The notes beneath the pieces are model-generated. The model was not told the DNA's origin, searched no databases, and worked only from the letters and a program-made list of their open reading frames with translations. Both the position numbers and the translations under genes were made by a program. 64,000 nucleotides of DNA, from the NCBI GenBank assembly GCA_036156195.1, contig JAYZUZ010000011.1:310001-374000 (forward strand). Direction: 5' to 3'. Positions 50,619 to 59,248 of the stretch are shown piece by piece; the first letter of the stretch is position 1, and each line of letters starts with the position of its first letter. The DNA comes from Abyssibacter sp036156195 (GTDB lineage Bacteria; Pseudomonadota; Gammaproteobacteria; Nevskiales; OUC007).

Positions 50619-53600
50619 CTACGTGTTATCGACGCTAATCACCGGTCCGGCCAGCGGTAGTCCGGCGATGTCTGCCGGGCTTCCGGTGTCGTTCCCAGTC
50701 GCTGCAACCGCCGTCAGCGTGACCGAATAGGTCAACGTCGCCGGTGGCTCTTCCGGCGCGAAGTTCGACGAGCTGTTGCCACATCCACTGACTGCCGCGG
50801 CACCGGCGATGGCCGCGACCAGCAACCACTGACGGCGAGAGAGTCCGGCGACACCCGCAAGACCGATCAGCATCAGTCCTCCGCCTGCAAACATCTGCAT
50901 GCCAAAGGCCGCTGTGGTGGTGCCAAAGTCGACGGTGACGATCAGGCTCTCGGCTGCGGCCGGATCCAGCGTGCGCGCAGCGTCGAAGGACGCGGTGAAT
51001 GTGCCCGCACTTTCGCTAAAGGTCACCGAGCCTGCGAGGGTGGTTTCGCCGGAATCCGCGACCCCGTCACCATTGGCATCGAGGACAATCGTGGCATTGG
51101 ACACATTGCCAAAGTCACCGGTACCGCTGACCGAACCCGAGAAGCCCGTGTAGGTGACGGTTTCCTCCGCTTGGTTGGTGAGCGTGTAGCCCAGCGCGAC
51201 AACGCCGGTCGCATCGGCATCGACACTCACATCCGTGCTTGCAGTCGCTGCGACGGCCATGATGGGCGCGTTATTCAACTCAAACGCCCCGATATCGCAA
51301 TCTGCCGTGCCGTCCCCATCCCCATCGAAAGGACGAATGTCGGCAACACCACGCTGATCCAAACCCCTGATCTCGGGGCCGGCACACACACTGGCAAGCG
51401 CAGCATCCAGCGCCGGACTGCCACTTTGCAGGGCCACCGTGTTGGTCGGTCCACCATTGGCCTGGAGACCCTCGGCATCCAGTGCCGCATCCTGACCCGT
51501 GATATTCGACGGACCGTTGATGGTCGCATCCGCGTCGTTCTCGACCAGGTTGTAGCCGCCGCCGTCGACCGTGCCGAACACATCTGCACCGGCCGAGGCG
51601 CTGTTATCGCCGATCAGGGTGTTGGTTGCAGCCAGCGTGGAGGCGCTGCTGATGAACAGCCCGCCGCCATTACCTGCCGCCGTATTCGAGGCCACGGTCA
51701 CATTGAGCAGTGTCGTGTTGGCATTTGGACGGTTAAAGACCCCACCGCCGTCGGTGCCAGACGCGGCATTGCCAAACACGGTGGAGTTGTAGACCTGCAT
51801 CACGGAGTTGTCGAAATTCCACAGGCCGCCGCCTTCATTGGCTGCCGTGTTGTTCGAGACGAGTGAGCGGTCGATCGTCACTGTGCTGTTTTCACCGGTC
51901 ACGTGCAGGGCACCGCCATTACCGGGCGTTGGCCCGACCGCATTGGCGTCCATGGTCACGTTCAGCAAATCGACCGTGGTTTCACCTTCGACCGAGCGGT
52001 CTTCAATCGCACCGCCGGCACGCACAGCGGTGTTCCCCGTGAAGGTCGTTCCGGAGACTGCCAGCTGACCGCTCTGGTTCAGGATGCCGCCACCCGAACC
52101 ACCGGGGTCACCGGTCGCCATGTTGTTCGAGATCGTGGCATTACTCACGGCCATGACGCCACCCTTGTTGAACAGGGCGCCACCGCCGGCAACCAGGGTG
52201 GTATCGCTGGTGACTCCGCTCGCAACGTTACCGTCCAGGACCGTATTGCTCACACCGATGGTGCTGGGATTCGCGTTGTTCCAGAGCCCCCCGCCTTCCA
52301 GGGCCGCAAAGTTGCCGGAGACGGTTCCACCTGAAACCAGCACATAGCCGGGCCCGGAGATATGCAACCCGCCCCCGTTACCGGGATTCGCTTCAGCGGA
52401 GACGACTCCGGCGTTATCCGTCCCAGCGCCGTTGCCATCCAGCGTGACATCAGTCAGCCGGACCGAAGGCATATCCGCCGACGGTGTCGAACTGATGATT
52501 TTGTCCTCGATGCCGCCACCCGCACGGTTAGCCGTGTTGCCGGTGATCGTGGTCCCGACCGCAACAATGCGCCCATCGTTGTTGAAAATACCGCCGCCGG
52601 AGCCAGACACACCGAGCGCGGTGTTGTTACTCACCACGGTGTTGTCATCCATCGAGATGACGCCACCCTCGTTAAAGAGACCGCCGCCGCCGTGGGTGGG
52701 GTCGTCGCCATTGGCGGCGTTGGCATCCAGGGTCACGCCGATCAGCGTCATGGAACCCGAACCATTCCAAAAACCACCGCCTTCGGCAAAGGCCGTATTG
52801 CCGGAGACCGTTCCACCCGTGGCGGTGAACGTCCCGTTGCCGCTGATGTGTACGGCACCCCCGTTACCCGCGGTGATCGTGCCCATGCCGTCATCAATGC
52901 CCAACACGCTATTGCCCGTGAAATCGACCGCGGAAAGCGTCACCGTCGTTGCGGTCTCAACGGCACGGTCCTCGATCCCACCGCCCGCGCGCACCGCGGT
53001 ATTGTTGCTGATGGTGCTGTTGGTAACCGTCAGCGTGCCGCCATTGTTGAAGATGGCGCCGCCGGAGCCGGCCGTACCGGTCGCCGTGTTGGCATCCAGC
53101 GTCGCGCCATCGACCGACAGCGTTCCACCATTGTTGAACAGCGCGCCGCCCCCGTTGTCCGGGCCATCGCCTAGAGCCGTGTTGCCCGTGAACGAGGCCG
53201 CCCCATCGATGGTCATCATACCGGCGCTGTTCCACAAGGCACCGCCTTCGCTGCCGGCGGAGTTGTTGCTGTAAGTCCCGCCCGTCAGGGTGACGTGGCC
53301 CGAGCCCGATACATGCAGCGCACCGCCGTTGCCCGGCATTGGGGTGCCATGCGAGTTATCGGACATCGTTACGCCCGAGAAGCTGCTGGTTGAGCTTCCC
53401 CCGAGTTCGACAGCGCCACCGGCGCGATTGGCCACATTCCCGGTGAAAGACGTGCCGGTGACCGTCAGTGTGCCGTTCGAGAGCAGGGCACCCCCGCTCC
53501 CGGATGCACCACTGGCCACGTTGTTCGTGAAGGCCCCGTTGGTGACGGTTAGCGTGCCGGCATTGAACACCGCACCACCCATGCCTGCATCGGCGCCTGT

Positions 53601-54143
53601 CGTCTCGCTGTCGGAGACGACAACATCCGTCAGCGTGGCCTCAGCACCGGCTGCGATGTTCAGCACTGCACCAGACTGTGCAATCGCCTCAGTCAGCGTG
53701 ACGTCACTGATGGTCACCGCAGCCTCACTGCCTGCGGCCGCAGCGGTATCGACCACAAACAGCTGCGTGGCATTGCCACCACTAATGGTCACGGTCGTGC
53801 CTGTTACGGCGTTGAGGCTTCCGCTGATGCTGACATCGTCTTCGATGCTCAGCGGGGTGGTGAGCGTGACCGCTTCAACACCTCCCCCGGTCAATGGGTT
53901 GCCTGCATCGAACGCGATGGTGTCTCCGTCGGCCTCACCGGCCGGGGCATCACCCACAGCGGTATTGGTATTGGCCGCCAGCACCGCTTCCCGCAGCGTA
54001 ATCACGCCATCGGCGTCGGTATTGTCGGCTGCGGAATCCACGACGTAATCGGTGGCCAATGCCGATCCCAACGGGATCATCAGACCCAGCCCCGCGCCTG
54101 CGAACAGGCTCGCCGGTCGCGTGAATAATTGAGTTCTTTTCAT
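50619..54143 (-). CDS. Giant right-handed beta-helix surface protein with choice-of-anchor Q region
   Basis: 1174 residues from ATG 54143 (AAGGAG at ideal spacing). A signal peptide leads a CSLREA-like segment (VITLREAVLAANTNTA). The middle is a superrepeat of 142-168 residues, four copies, each with motifs in order RAGG[AG][VI]E, GNGG[AG][VL]H[IV], EGG[AG][LF]WN, GGG[AG]LFN, SGG[AG]I[FL]N. After that comes VASNTAAGNGGGLFISSAST and LQANGGPTNTVALQSGSPAL, the choice-of-anchor Q pattern. The C-terminus has two hydrophobic segments split by SRRQ; the second (WLLVAAIAGAAAVSGCG) looks like a lipobox signal. Probably a secreted adhesin or matrix protein. It is downstream of sigma, anti-sigma and subtilase genes. 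Confidence 0.85.
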   Translation of the reverse strand: MKRTQLFTRPASLFAGAGLGLMIPLGSALATDYVVDSAADNTDADGVITLREAVLAANTNTAVGDAPAGEADGDTIAFDAGNPLTGGGVEAVTLTTPLSIEDDVSISGSLNAVTGTTVTISGGNATQLFVVDTAAAAGSEAAVTISDVTLTEAIAQSGAVLNIAAGAEATLTDVVVSDSETTGADAGMGGAVFNAGTLTVTNGAFTNNVASGASGSGGALLSNGTLTVTGTSFTGNVANRAGGAVELGGSSTSSFSGVTMSDNSHGTPMPGNGGALHVSGSGHVTLTGGTYSNNSAGSEGGALWNSAGMMTIDGAASFTGNTALGDGPDNGGGALFNNGGTLSVDGATLDANTATGTAGSGGAIFNNGGTLTVTNSTISNNTAVRAGGGIEDRAVETATTVTLSAVDFTGNSVLGIDDGMGTITAGNGGAVHISGNGTFTATGGTVSGNTAFAEGGGFWNGSGSMTLIGVTLDANAANGDDPTHGGGGLFNEGGVISMDDNTVVSNNTALGVSGSGGGIFNNDGRIVAVGTTITGNTANRAGGGIEDKIISSTPSADMPSVRLTDVTLDGNGAGTDNAGVVSAEANPGNGGGLHISGPGYVLVSGGTVSGNFAALEGGGLWNNANPSTIGVSNTVLDGNVASGVTSDTTLVAGGGALFNKGGVMAVSNATISNNMATGDPGGSGGGILNQSGQLAVSGTTFTGNTAVRAGGAIEDRSVEGETTVDLLNVTMDANAVGPTPGNGGALHVTGENSTVTIDRSLVSNNTAANEGGGLWNFDNSVMQVYNSTVFGNAASGTDGGGVFNRPNANTTLLNVTVASNTAAGNGGGLFISSASTLAATNTLIGDNSASAGADVFGTVDGGGYNLVENDADATINGPSNITGQDAALDAEGLQANGGPTNTVALQSGSPALDAALASVCAGPEIRGLDQRGVADIRPFDGDGDGTADCDIGAFELNNAPIMAVAATASTDVSVDADATGVVALGYTLTNQAEETVTYTGFSGSVSGTGDFGNVSNATIVLDANGDGVADSGETTLAGSVTFSESAGTFTASFDAARTLDPAAAESLIVTVDFGTTTAAFGMQMFAGGGLMLIGLAGVAGLSRRQWLLVAAIAGAAAVSGCGNSSSNFAPEEPPATLTYSVTLTAVAATGNDTGSPADIAGLPLAGPVISVDNT

Positions 54144-54289
54144 GGTGATCGCTCCTTGTTCCTCTCTGTGACAGATAACGAACGACGCGCCCCCGCGAAC
54201 GCCGCTGCAGGTCTCGCATAACGGCGAAACCAACCGTGGTCTCATTTTCCCTCCCGCATCAACCTAACAAGCCCTTCGCGCCTGAAACA

Positions 54290-54309
54290 GTGTCGTCCAA
54301 CTGCGACAC
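54290..54309. terminator. Weak hairpin after the subtilase gene
   Basis: GTGTCG and CGACAC around 8 bases, 12 bases past the subtilase stop's far side in the 178-base spacer 54144-54321. On the minus strand it falls between the subtilase stop and the beta-helix gene. Arms of six bases make it weak; it might attenuate or serve only as spacer. Confidence 0.3.
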
Positions 54310-54321
54310 GCCCCTGGATGG

Positions 54322-55626
54322 TTAGGGTTGGCCGCTTGCCAGGACAGGCGATTCGCAACCCGCAGGCGCGATATTCAGATTGATCAGCACGCTGCAGGCG
54401 CTGAGCGAGGTGACCCATGTCTCGGCCGAGCCCGACCGAAGCACCCTGGGGCCTGCAGCGGCAGACAACGCCTCTCGGAGTTCGCTGGGTGAGAGGCTTG
54501 GACGAGCAGACAGCGCCAGTGCGGCGACACCGCTCACATGCGCCGCCGACAGCGAGCTGCCGTCTTCGAACGCGTAGCGACCGTCAGGCAGCGTGGTGAG
54601 AATGCGCTGCCCGGGGGCGGGAATTAAGCCCGTTGTGCGTGCCGCATCCATTTCAGCCACCCGCGCAACGGCGACGTCGGCAAGCCCCGCCGGAAAACCC
54701 AGTGGGTACGCCTCCGAATCGGCGCCGACCAGGAAAACACCGTCTCGCAGGAGTTGCTGGGCCAGCCGGCTTAGCAGGGGATCCTGTGGCCCAGCGAGAC
54801 TCAGATTGACGATATCGACCTGTTCATCAAGCGCCACAGACAGGGCGCGCGCCAGCGTGAAGCTGTTACACACCGAACCACGCGCCTCCTGCTCCCAGCA
54901 GGCGCGCAACGCAATCAGTTGCGCCTCGGGTGCAATGCCCAGGATGCCCTCCCCGTTACCTCCAACGGCCGCCATGACACCCGACACGGCCGTGCCGTGG
55001 TGCTCACCGACCATGCGGCCGTCTCCGACGAGGTCGTGCTGGCGAGTGACACGGCCAGCAAGGTCAGGGTGTGATGCATCGATCTGCGTATCAATAACGG
55101 CAATCCGCACACCCGCCCCGCGACTGAAGCGCTGCGCCGCCTCGAGCTGTAGAAGGTCGGCGCCATGCTGCATCCCACGATGTGGATCGGAGGGCGCCAC
55201 GTTCGCGTGTGCACGCGAGGCGTTGCTGAACAGATGCAGGGGTTGCACCGATTCGACGCGACGGTCCGCCGCCAAGCGACCGAGCATCTCGCTGCGCGTC
55301 ACCGCCTCGCGCCACGTGAAGACCGCGCAGTGCACACCGAGAGCCGTAATCGGCCAGCTGTCGACCAGCTCCAGGGCATAGTCTTTCGCCAGGGACGCCA
55401 TCGACTGCCGGGCCGCTGCACTCACCGTATACCCGCCAGAGAGCGCGTATCCGCGTAGCGTGCTGCCGACACTGGCACGGCCCGGGGCGATCGGGTTATG
55501 CACCGTGACCACCAACATCTCATCGGCGTGGGGTTGCTGGGTTGCAGCACCGCGCGGCGTGAGCGTGGCCTGCGAAGCGCAACCGCCCAGCCAGACGACG
55601 CTCATCACCAGCATCACGAGCCGCAT
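54322..55626 (-). CDS. S8 (subtilisin-like) serine protease, lipoprotein
   Basis: 434 residues from ATG 55626 (TGATG overlap with the anti-sigma stop; a GTG at 55629 is alternative). Signal with lipobox VMSVVWLGGCAS. An N-terminal propeptide-like part has ITALGVHCAVFTWREAVTRS and LAADRRVESVQPLHLFSN. Catalytic residues: Asp in VRIAVIDTQIDASHPDL, His in GEHHGTAVSGVMA, Ser in DGSSLSAAHVSGVAALAL (S-L-S-A rather than G-T-S-M-A, but Ser and following Ala are kept). The Ser motif is slightly off but workable. Its place between an anti-sigma and beta-helix gene suggests regulated surface proteolysis. Confidence 0.9.
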   Translation of the reverse strand: MRLVMLVMSVVWLGGCASQATLTPRGAATQQPHADEMLVVTVHNPIAPGRASVGSTLRGYALSGGYTVSAAARQSMASLAKDYALELVDSWPITALGVHCAVFTWREAVTRSEMLGRLAADRRVESVQPLHLFSNASRAHANVAPSDPHRGMQHGADLLQLEAAQRFSRGAGVRIAVIDTQIDASHPDLAGRVTRQHDLVGDGRMVGEHHGTAVSGVMAAVGGNGEGILGIAPEAQLIALRACWEQEARGSVCNSFTLARALSVALDEQVDIVNLSLAGPQDPLLSRLAQQLLRDGVFLVGADSEAYPLGFPAGLADVAVARVAEMDAARTTGLIPAPGQRILTTLPDGRYAFEDGSSLSAAHVSGVAALALSARPSLSPSELREALSAAAGPRVLRSGSAETWVTSLSACSVLINLNIAPAGCESPVLASGQP

Positions 55627-56345
55627 CACGATGCGCCCTCTGGGTCGACTCGGGTGACGAATCGCACCGCAGGATGCGACGCCAACTGCTCCTCAGCCGC
55701 CCGCCAATCCGCTTCCGCGACAGACGCTGCACCTGGGACCGGTTCGATCGCCACCTCGAACACACCATTGAATCCCGGCCCGTCGGTGATATGTCCGCGT
55801 ACGGCTGCCAAGGCGCTGCGCATGTCGGCAGCGGTGGCGGAATCTTCAAAGACGATTTGCAGCCGCGCGTCCGAAACCACGGGGGTGGAGGTCAGCGTGC
55901 GGTATTGAGGCTCGACCGGCGCCAACGCAAGTTGGACCCAGATACCGAGCACCAAGAGAATGAGTGCGGCCGACGCGGCGGGGCCGAGCCAACGCCACGG
56001 GTGACTGAAAACGGCGTGCCGGCCTGGCGCGGTGGGTGCGGCCGGTTCAGCTTCTGACGGGGTGTTCGAAACAGAAGACGCGTCTTCAGCCGAGTCGATT
56101 CGTGCCATGAGCCGACGAAACGAGGCCTGTGGTGCGTATTCCACGACCGGCTGCTGGGAGAGCCGTGCATGAATCTGCTCTTCGATCAGCGCATCCGCCC
56201 GGCAAGGGGCACAACGGCTCAGGTGGTCGCGCATTCGGTCGGCGGACTCAGCCGGCATACGCCCATTGGTCCAGTCGACCATGTTCGCCTCAGCCCACGC
56301 ATGCTCACGCGCGTCCGCCAGCGGATCCTGGTAGCGATCCGTCAT
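55626..56345 (-). CDS. zf-HC2-type anti-sigma factor with propeptide-like C-terminus
   Basis: 239 residues. The N-terminal zinc-binding ASD reads DRMRDHLSRCAPCRADALIE (His-x3-Cys-x2-Cys). A membrane span (WLGPAASAALILLVLGIWVQL) lies near 120-140. The C-terminal domain includes TPVVSDARLQIVFEDSATAAD, LAAVRGHITDGPGFNGVFEV and AEEQLASHPAVRFVTRVDPE. This last stretch looks like a subtilase I9-type propeptide (small strand-helix-strand with a terminal L-x-x-x-x-x-V-x-x-V). The gene overlaps sigma and protease by 4 and 1-4 bases, so all three are translated together. Confidence 0.85.
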   Translation of the reverse strand: MTDRYQDPLADAREHAWAEANMVDWTNGRMPAESADRMRDHLSRCAPCRADALIEEQIHARLSQQPVVEYAPQASFRRLMARIDSAEDASSVSNTPSEAEPAAPTAPGRHAVFSHPWRWLGPAASAALILLVLGIWVQLALAPVEPQYRTLTSTPVVSDARLQIVFEDSATAADMRSALAAVRGHITDGPGFNGVFEVAIEPVPGAASVAEADWRAAEEQLASHPAVRFVTRVDPEGAS

Positions 56346-56926
56346 TGCGAGCCTCCGACGCTTGGCAGGTGTTCTCGCATGCGCTTGCGCGCATGAAACA
56401 GGCGTGTTTTCACTGTATTGACCGGGCAGTCCACAATTTCGGCGATTTCTTCGCAGGAATGGCCGACGACATAGGCCAGCTCCAGGGCGATGCGGTGATC
56501 AAGCGAAAGGCGGCGCAGCCCCTGTTCAATCCAATCGCCGTTCATTTCACGGGCAGCCGAATCCGGCGACTCGGTCACGGTTGCGGGCTCGCGCGCAACA
56601 GCCTCTTCGTAGCGGGAGCGCGTTCGCTGGCGCTCCAGGGCTTTCAGGCCCCGTCGATAACCGATGCCAAAGATCCACGTCGACACCTTGGAGCGCCCAT
56701 CGAATTGTTCTGCTTTGTCCCAGACAAGATGCATGGTGTCGTTGATCACTTCCTCGGCGATCGCGTAATCAGGGGTCAACCGCATCAGAAAACGGCTTAG
56801 TCGCCGGTGGTAGATCCGATACAAGGCTTCGAACGCCTGCTCATCACGGCCGGCCACACGCCTCACGAGCTCGGCCTCAAGTGCCGGATCGCCATGTCGT
56901 GATGTTGCTGGCTTGCTCACGCCCAC
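56342..56926 (-). CDS. ECF-type RNA polymerase sigma factor
   Basis: 194 residues from GTG 56926 (GAAGG close by; GTG at 56920 also possible). Region 2: EQAFEALYRIYHRRLSRFLM, DYAIAEEVINDTMHLVWDKA and KVSTWIFGIGYRRGLKALE. Region 4: LSLDHRIALELAYVVGHSCEEIAEIVDCPVNTVKTRLFHARKRMREHL in the full protein. It belongs to the RpoE-like group with a zinc-finger anti-sigma downstream (ATGA overlap). A double palindromic repeat sits in front of it (56961-57018). Confidence 0.95.
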   Translation of the reverse strand: MGVSKPATSRHGDPALEAELVRRVAGRDEQAFEALYRIYHRRLSRFLMRLTPDYAIAEEVINDTMHLVWDKAEQFDGRSKVSTWIFGIGYRRGLKALERQRTRSRYEEAVAREPATVTESPDSAAREMNGDWIEQGLRRLSLDHRIALELAYVVGHSCEEIAEIVDCPVNTVKTRLFHARKRMREHLPSVGGSQ

Positions 56927-56960
56927 GCCTTCAAGCTCCGTTGCCCCGGGTCCACTCGAC

Positions 56961-57018
56961 CGGGTTCACTCACTGAATCCCGCTTCGGAGCTAAACGGTT
57001 CAATCCGGCTGAATCCCG
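56961..57018. promoter_or_regulatory. Two direct copies of a palindromic element before the sigma gene
   Basis: CTGAATCCCG occurs at 56973-56982 and at 57009-57018, 36 bases apart. Each is preceded by CGG(G)TTCA, at 56961 and 56996, so each 22-23-base unit is a palindrome (minus strand: CGGGATTCA-N5-TGAACCCG and CGGGATTCA-N7-TGAACCG). The pair sits 35-92 bases upstream of the GTG at 56926. Two helical-phased sites fit cooperative binding of a regulator. The factor is unknown. Confidence 0.55.
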
Positions 57019-57037
57019 TGACCTGCCACCGACCCGC

Positions 57038-57799
57038 TCATCGACCCAGGCGCCATACATGGCTGAGCGACATCACCACACGCGTGTCGGCGCGCCCATC
57101 CGTGAATCGCTCCCGAGCACGAGCGTCCGTACCAACCACGCTCGTAGTCAGCAGCGTGTGCCGCCACTGCCATCCGATCCCGAGATTCCAGTACAAGAAC
57201 TGAACCTCGGAGACATTACCAGCGGCGTTATAACCAAGCCCTGCCAGCACCGAAACGCCATCTCCTACTCCCCGGTCTACGCCGACCTCTGCCGTCCAGC
57301 GGCTACCCCGGAGCAGTGCATCCTGCTCAAACGTGTGATCCGTGGCCTCGCGTGTCCAGCTTGCAGCGACACTTAGCCACTGGCGATACCGCAGCGACCC
57401 ACTGAGTTCTGTGTGGTCGTAGTCAAGAAAATGATGGGTTTCCACATATTGGTAATGACCCAGCAGCAGCGAGCCTTCCCAATTCACCCCAAGCGGTCGA
57501 TCAAGGCCGACGATCACATCGATCTCGTAGCCGTGGCCGTCGCCGGTATCCGGCTGCAGGTTTGACGTATCAAGTGTGGAACCCCACACCGAGGCGGACC
57601 AACCGGAAGGCCACACCGCCGAAACTCCGACCTGTAATGCTGGGTTGCCGCTGGTTTGCGTCGTACCGCGATGCACGTAGTCACTGGTCGCGCTCGCCAC
57701 AGCAAACCAATCGGGAGATGCCGCCTGTACCGACCCTGCGGCCGTCAGCCAGCAAAGCGCTGCGCCGACTGCGCGGCAAGGGGAGGACGCGAAATTCAT
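57038..57799 (-). CDS. TorF-family putative porin
   Basis: 253 residues. A signal peptide (VGAALCWLTAAGSVQA) leads a barrel with VASATSDYVHRGTTQTSGNP, the characteristic N-terminal strand-turn, and PALQVGVSAVWPSGWSASVW. The end reads VVMSLSHVWRLGR. The TorF group (gcw_chp) comprises uncharacterised outer-membrane porin-like proteins in marine gammaproteobacteria. Length fits (about 230-270). It lies upstream of the sigma gene but separately; a regulatory link is not shown. Confidence 0.85.
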   Translation of the reverse strand: MNFASSPCRAVGAALCWLTAAGSVQAASPDWFAVASATSDYVHRGTTQTSGNPALQVGVSAVWPSGWSASVWGSTLDTSNLQPDTGDGHGYEIDVIVGLDRPLGVNWEGSLLLGHYQYVETHHFLDYDHTELSGSLRYRQWLSVAASWTREATDHTFEQDALLRGSRWTAEVGVDRGVGDGVSVLAGLGYNAAGNVSEVQFLYWNLGIGWQWRHTLLTTSVVGTDARARERFTDGRADTRVVMSLSHVWRLGR

Positions 57800-57961
57800 G
57801 CGAAAGCGATGACCTGTCTGAAGCCCAAAGGGGATTAGCCACTAGAACCGAGTGCATTCCCTCATCGCCCGCTCAGGTTCATGACCGGCGCGGTGAACAA
57901 CGCTGGTGGCGCTGACGCTGAGGGCGCGACACTCGGTGCGTCCTGAATACCATAACCTTGC

Positions 57962-58708
57962 ATGGCGAATTCCATCGACTTTCCGCATCTACCCGACCGT
58001 TTCAATGCCCTGGTGGTCGGCAGCGGGGGCATTGGTCAGGCCCTTTCTGAAGTCTTGTTGGCCACCCCTGCATGCAGGCATGTCGCGCTGGCCAGCCGCC
58101 GGAAGGACCCACCACCGGCAGACTCGCATCACCGGATTGATTACGACGACCCCAGCAGCGTCGATGCCTTGCATGCGGCTTTGGCCCATGCCTGTGGGCG
58201 TCTGCATTTGGTGATCATCTGCACCGGCCTGCTGCACCAACCGCCCCACGGACCGGAAAAATCGCTCGATCAACTGGAGCCTGCGACGCTCAGCCGAGCG
58301 CTTGCAGTGAATGCGTTGGGCCCCACGCAGCTGCTCAAGACCCTGTTGCCGCTGCTGCAACACGACGAACCCTCCGTCATCGCCGCGATCTCTGCACGCG
58401 TGGGCAGCATTGACGACAACCGTCTCGGTGGCTGGTACAGCTACCGGGCCTCCAAGGCCGCGCTTAACCAGCTCTGGAAGACCGCGTCGATCGAACTCGG
58501 TCGCCGGCGCCGCAATCCCGCCTGCGTACTGCTGCACCCGGGCACTGTCGACACGCCCCTGTCCAGACCCTTCCGGGCCAACGTCCCTGCTGACCGTCTG
58601 TTCGCGCCCTCCAGGGCGGCGGGCCATCTGCTGTCTGTTCTCGCCGGCGTAACCCGCGATGACAACGGTCGGTTCATCGCCTGGGACGGCAGCGATGTCC
58701 CTTGGTAA
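57962..58708 (+). CDS. CsgA-like short-chain dehydrogenase
   Basis: 248 residues. Glycine-rich NALVVGSGGIGQALSEVLLA near residue 14 (GSGGIG instead of GxxxGxG); CTGLLHQ; and YSYRASKAALNQLWKTASI with Tyr-x3-Lys near 160. The C-terminal CVLLHPGTVDTPLSRPFRAN is typical of C-factor-like cytosolic SDRs. Substrate unknown. Divergent to TorF across 162 bases. Confidence 0.88.
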   Translation: MANSIDFPHLPDRFNALVVGSGGIGQALSEVLLATPACRHVALASRRKDPPPADSHHRIDYDDPSSVDALHAALAHACGRLHLVIICTGLLHQPPHGPEKSLDQLEPATLSRALAVNALGPTQLLKTLLPLLQHDEPSVIAAISARVGSIDDNRLGGWYSYRASKAALNQLWKTASIELGRRRRNPACVLLHPGTVDTPLSRPFRANVPADRLFAPSRAAGHLLSVLAGVTRDDNGRFIAWDGSDVPW

Positions 58709-58756
58709 CGCCGGCAGATCTGGGGAAGCACGCCAGGGTTCTCTAGACTGGCGGAC

Positions 58757-59248
58757 ATGAACCTCGACGGCCGCACGCAGGCGCTACTCGCTGAGATGAG
58801 CACGACCATGCCGGCGCTTGCGGGCATCGGGGTCGAATGCCTGGAACTTCGCGCGGACACCGTGCGGCTTACGGCACCGCTGGCGCGCAACCAGAACGAC
58901 AAGCAAACCGCGTTCGCAGGCAGCCTGAGTGCGCTGGGCATGCTCTGCGGGTGGGCGCTCACCCAGCGCGTGGCGATGGAGCATGCCTTGCACGCTCAGT
59001 GCGCGATTTACGATGTGCACACCCGCTTTCGACAGCCTGTGCGCACCGAACTCATCGCTCACACGCGCTGTGAACTCAGCGACAGGCGCGCATTGATTGA
59101 CGCCCTCGCTCGCGCTGGAAAAGCGCGATGGACGCTCGACATCGAGGTCGGCTCCAGCGACTTGCCGGACGCGGTTCGGCTCTCCGCCACCTACGCCGCC
59201 TGGGTCACAGGCCTGACGCCGCTACAGGAAACTTCCGCCCCGGCTTAG
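58757..59248 (+). CDS. YiiD_C-type hotdog thioesterase domain protein
   Basis: 163 residues. Hotdog helix region NDKQTAFAGSLSALGMLCGWAL (residues about 52-73) and CAIYDVHTRFRQPVRTELIA are typical of the YiiD C-terminal domain thioesterases (putative fatty-acyl or polyketide-type). Function in vivo unknown. Its stop overlaps the convergent purU stop. Confidence 0.85.
   Translation: MNLDGRTQALLAEMSTTMPALAGIGVECLELRADTVRLTAPLARNQNDKQTAFAGSLSALGMLCGWALTQRVAMEHALHAQCAIYDVHTRFRQPVRTELIAHTRCELSDRRALIDALARAGKARWTLDIEVGSSDLPDAVRLSATYAAWVTGLTPLQETSAPA

Noticed and set aside
52015..53420. Regularly spaced repeats that could suggest CRISPR or tandem DNA repeats
   Set aside because: The repeats are degenerate, in frame and 426-503 bases apart, so they are protein superrepeats, not CRISPR.
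50899..54048. Pro/Ala/Val-rich plus-strand frames opposite the beta-helix
   Set aside because: They mirror the Gly/Asn repeat codons of the real minus-strand gene.
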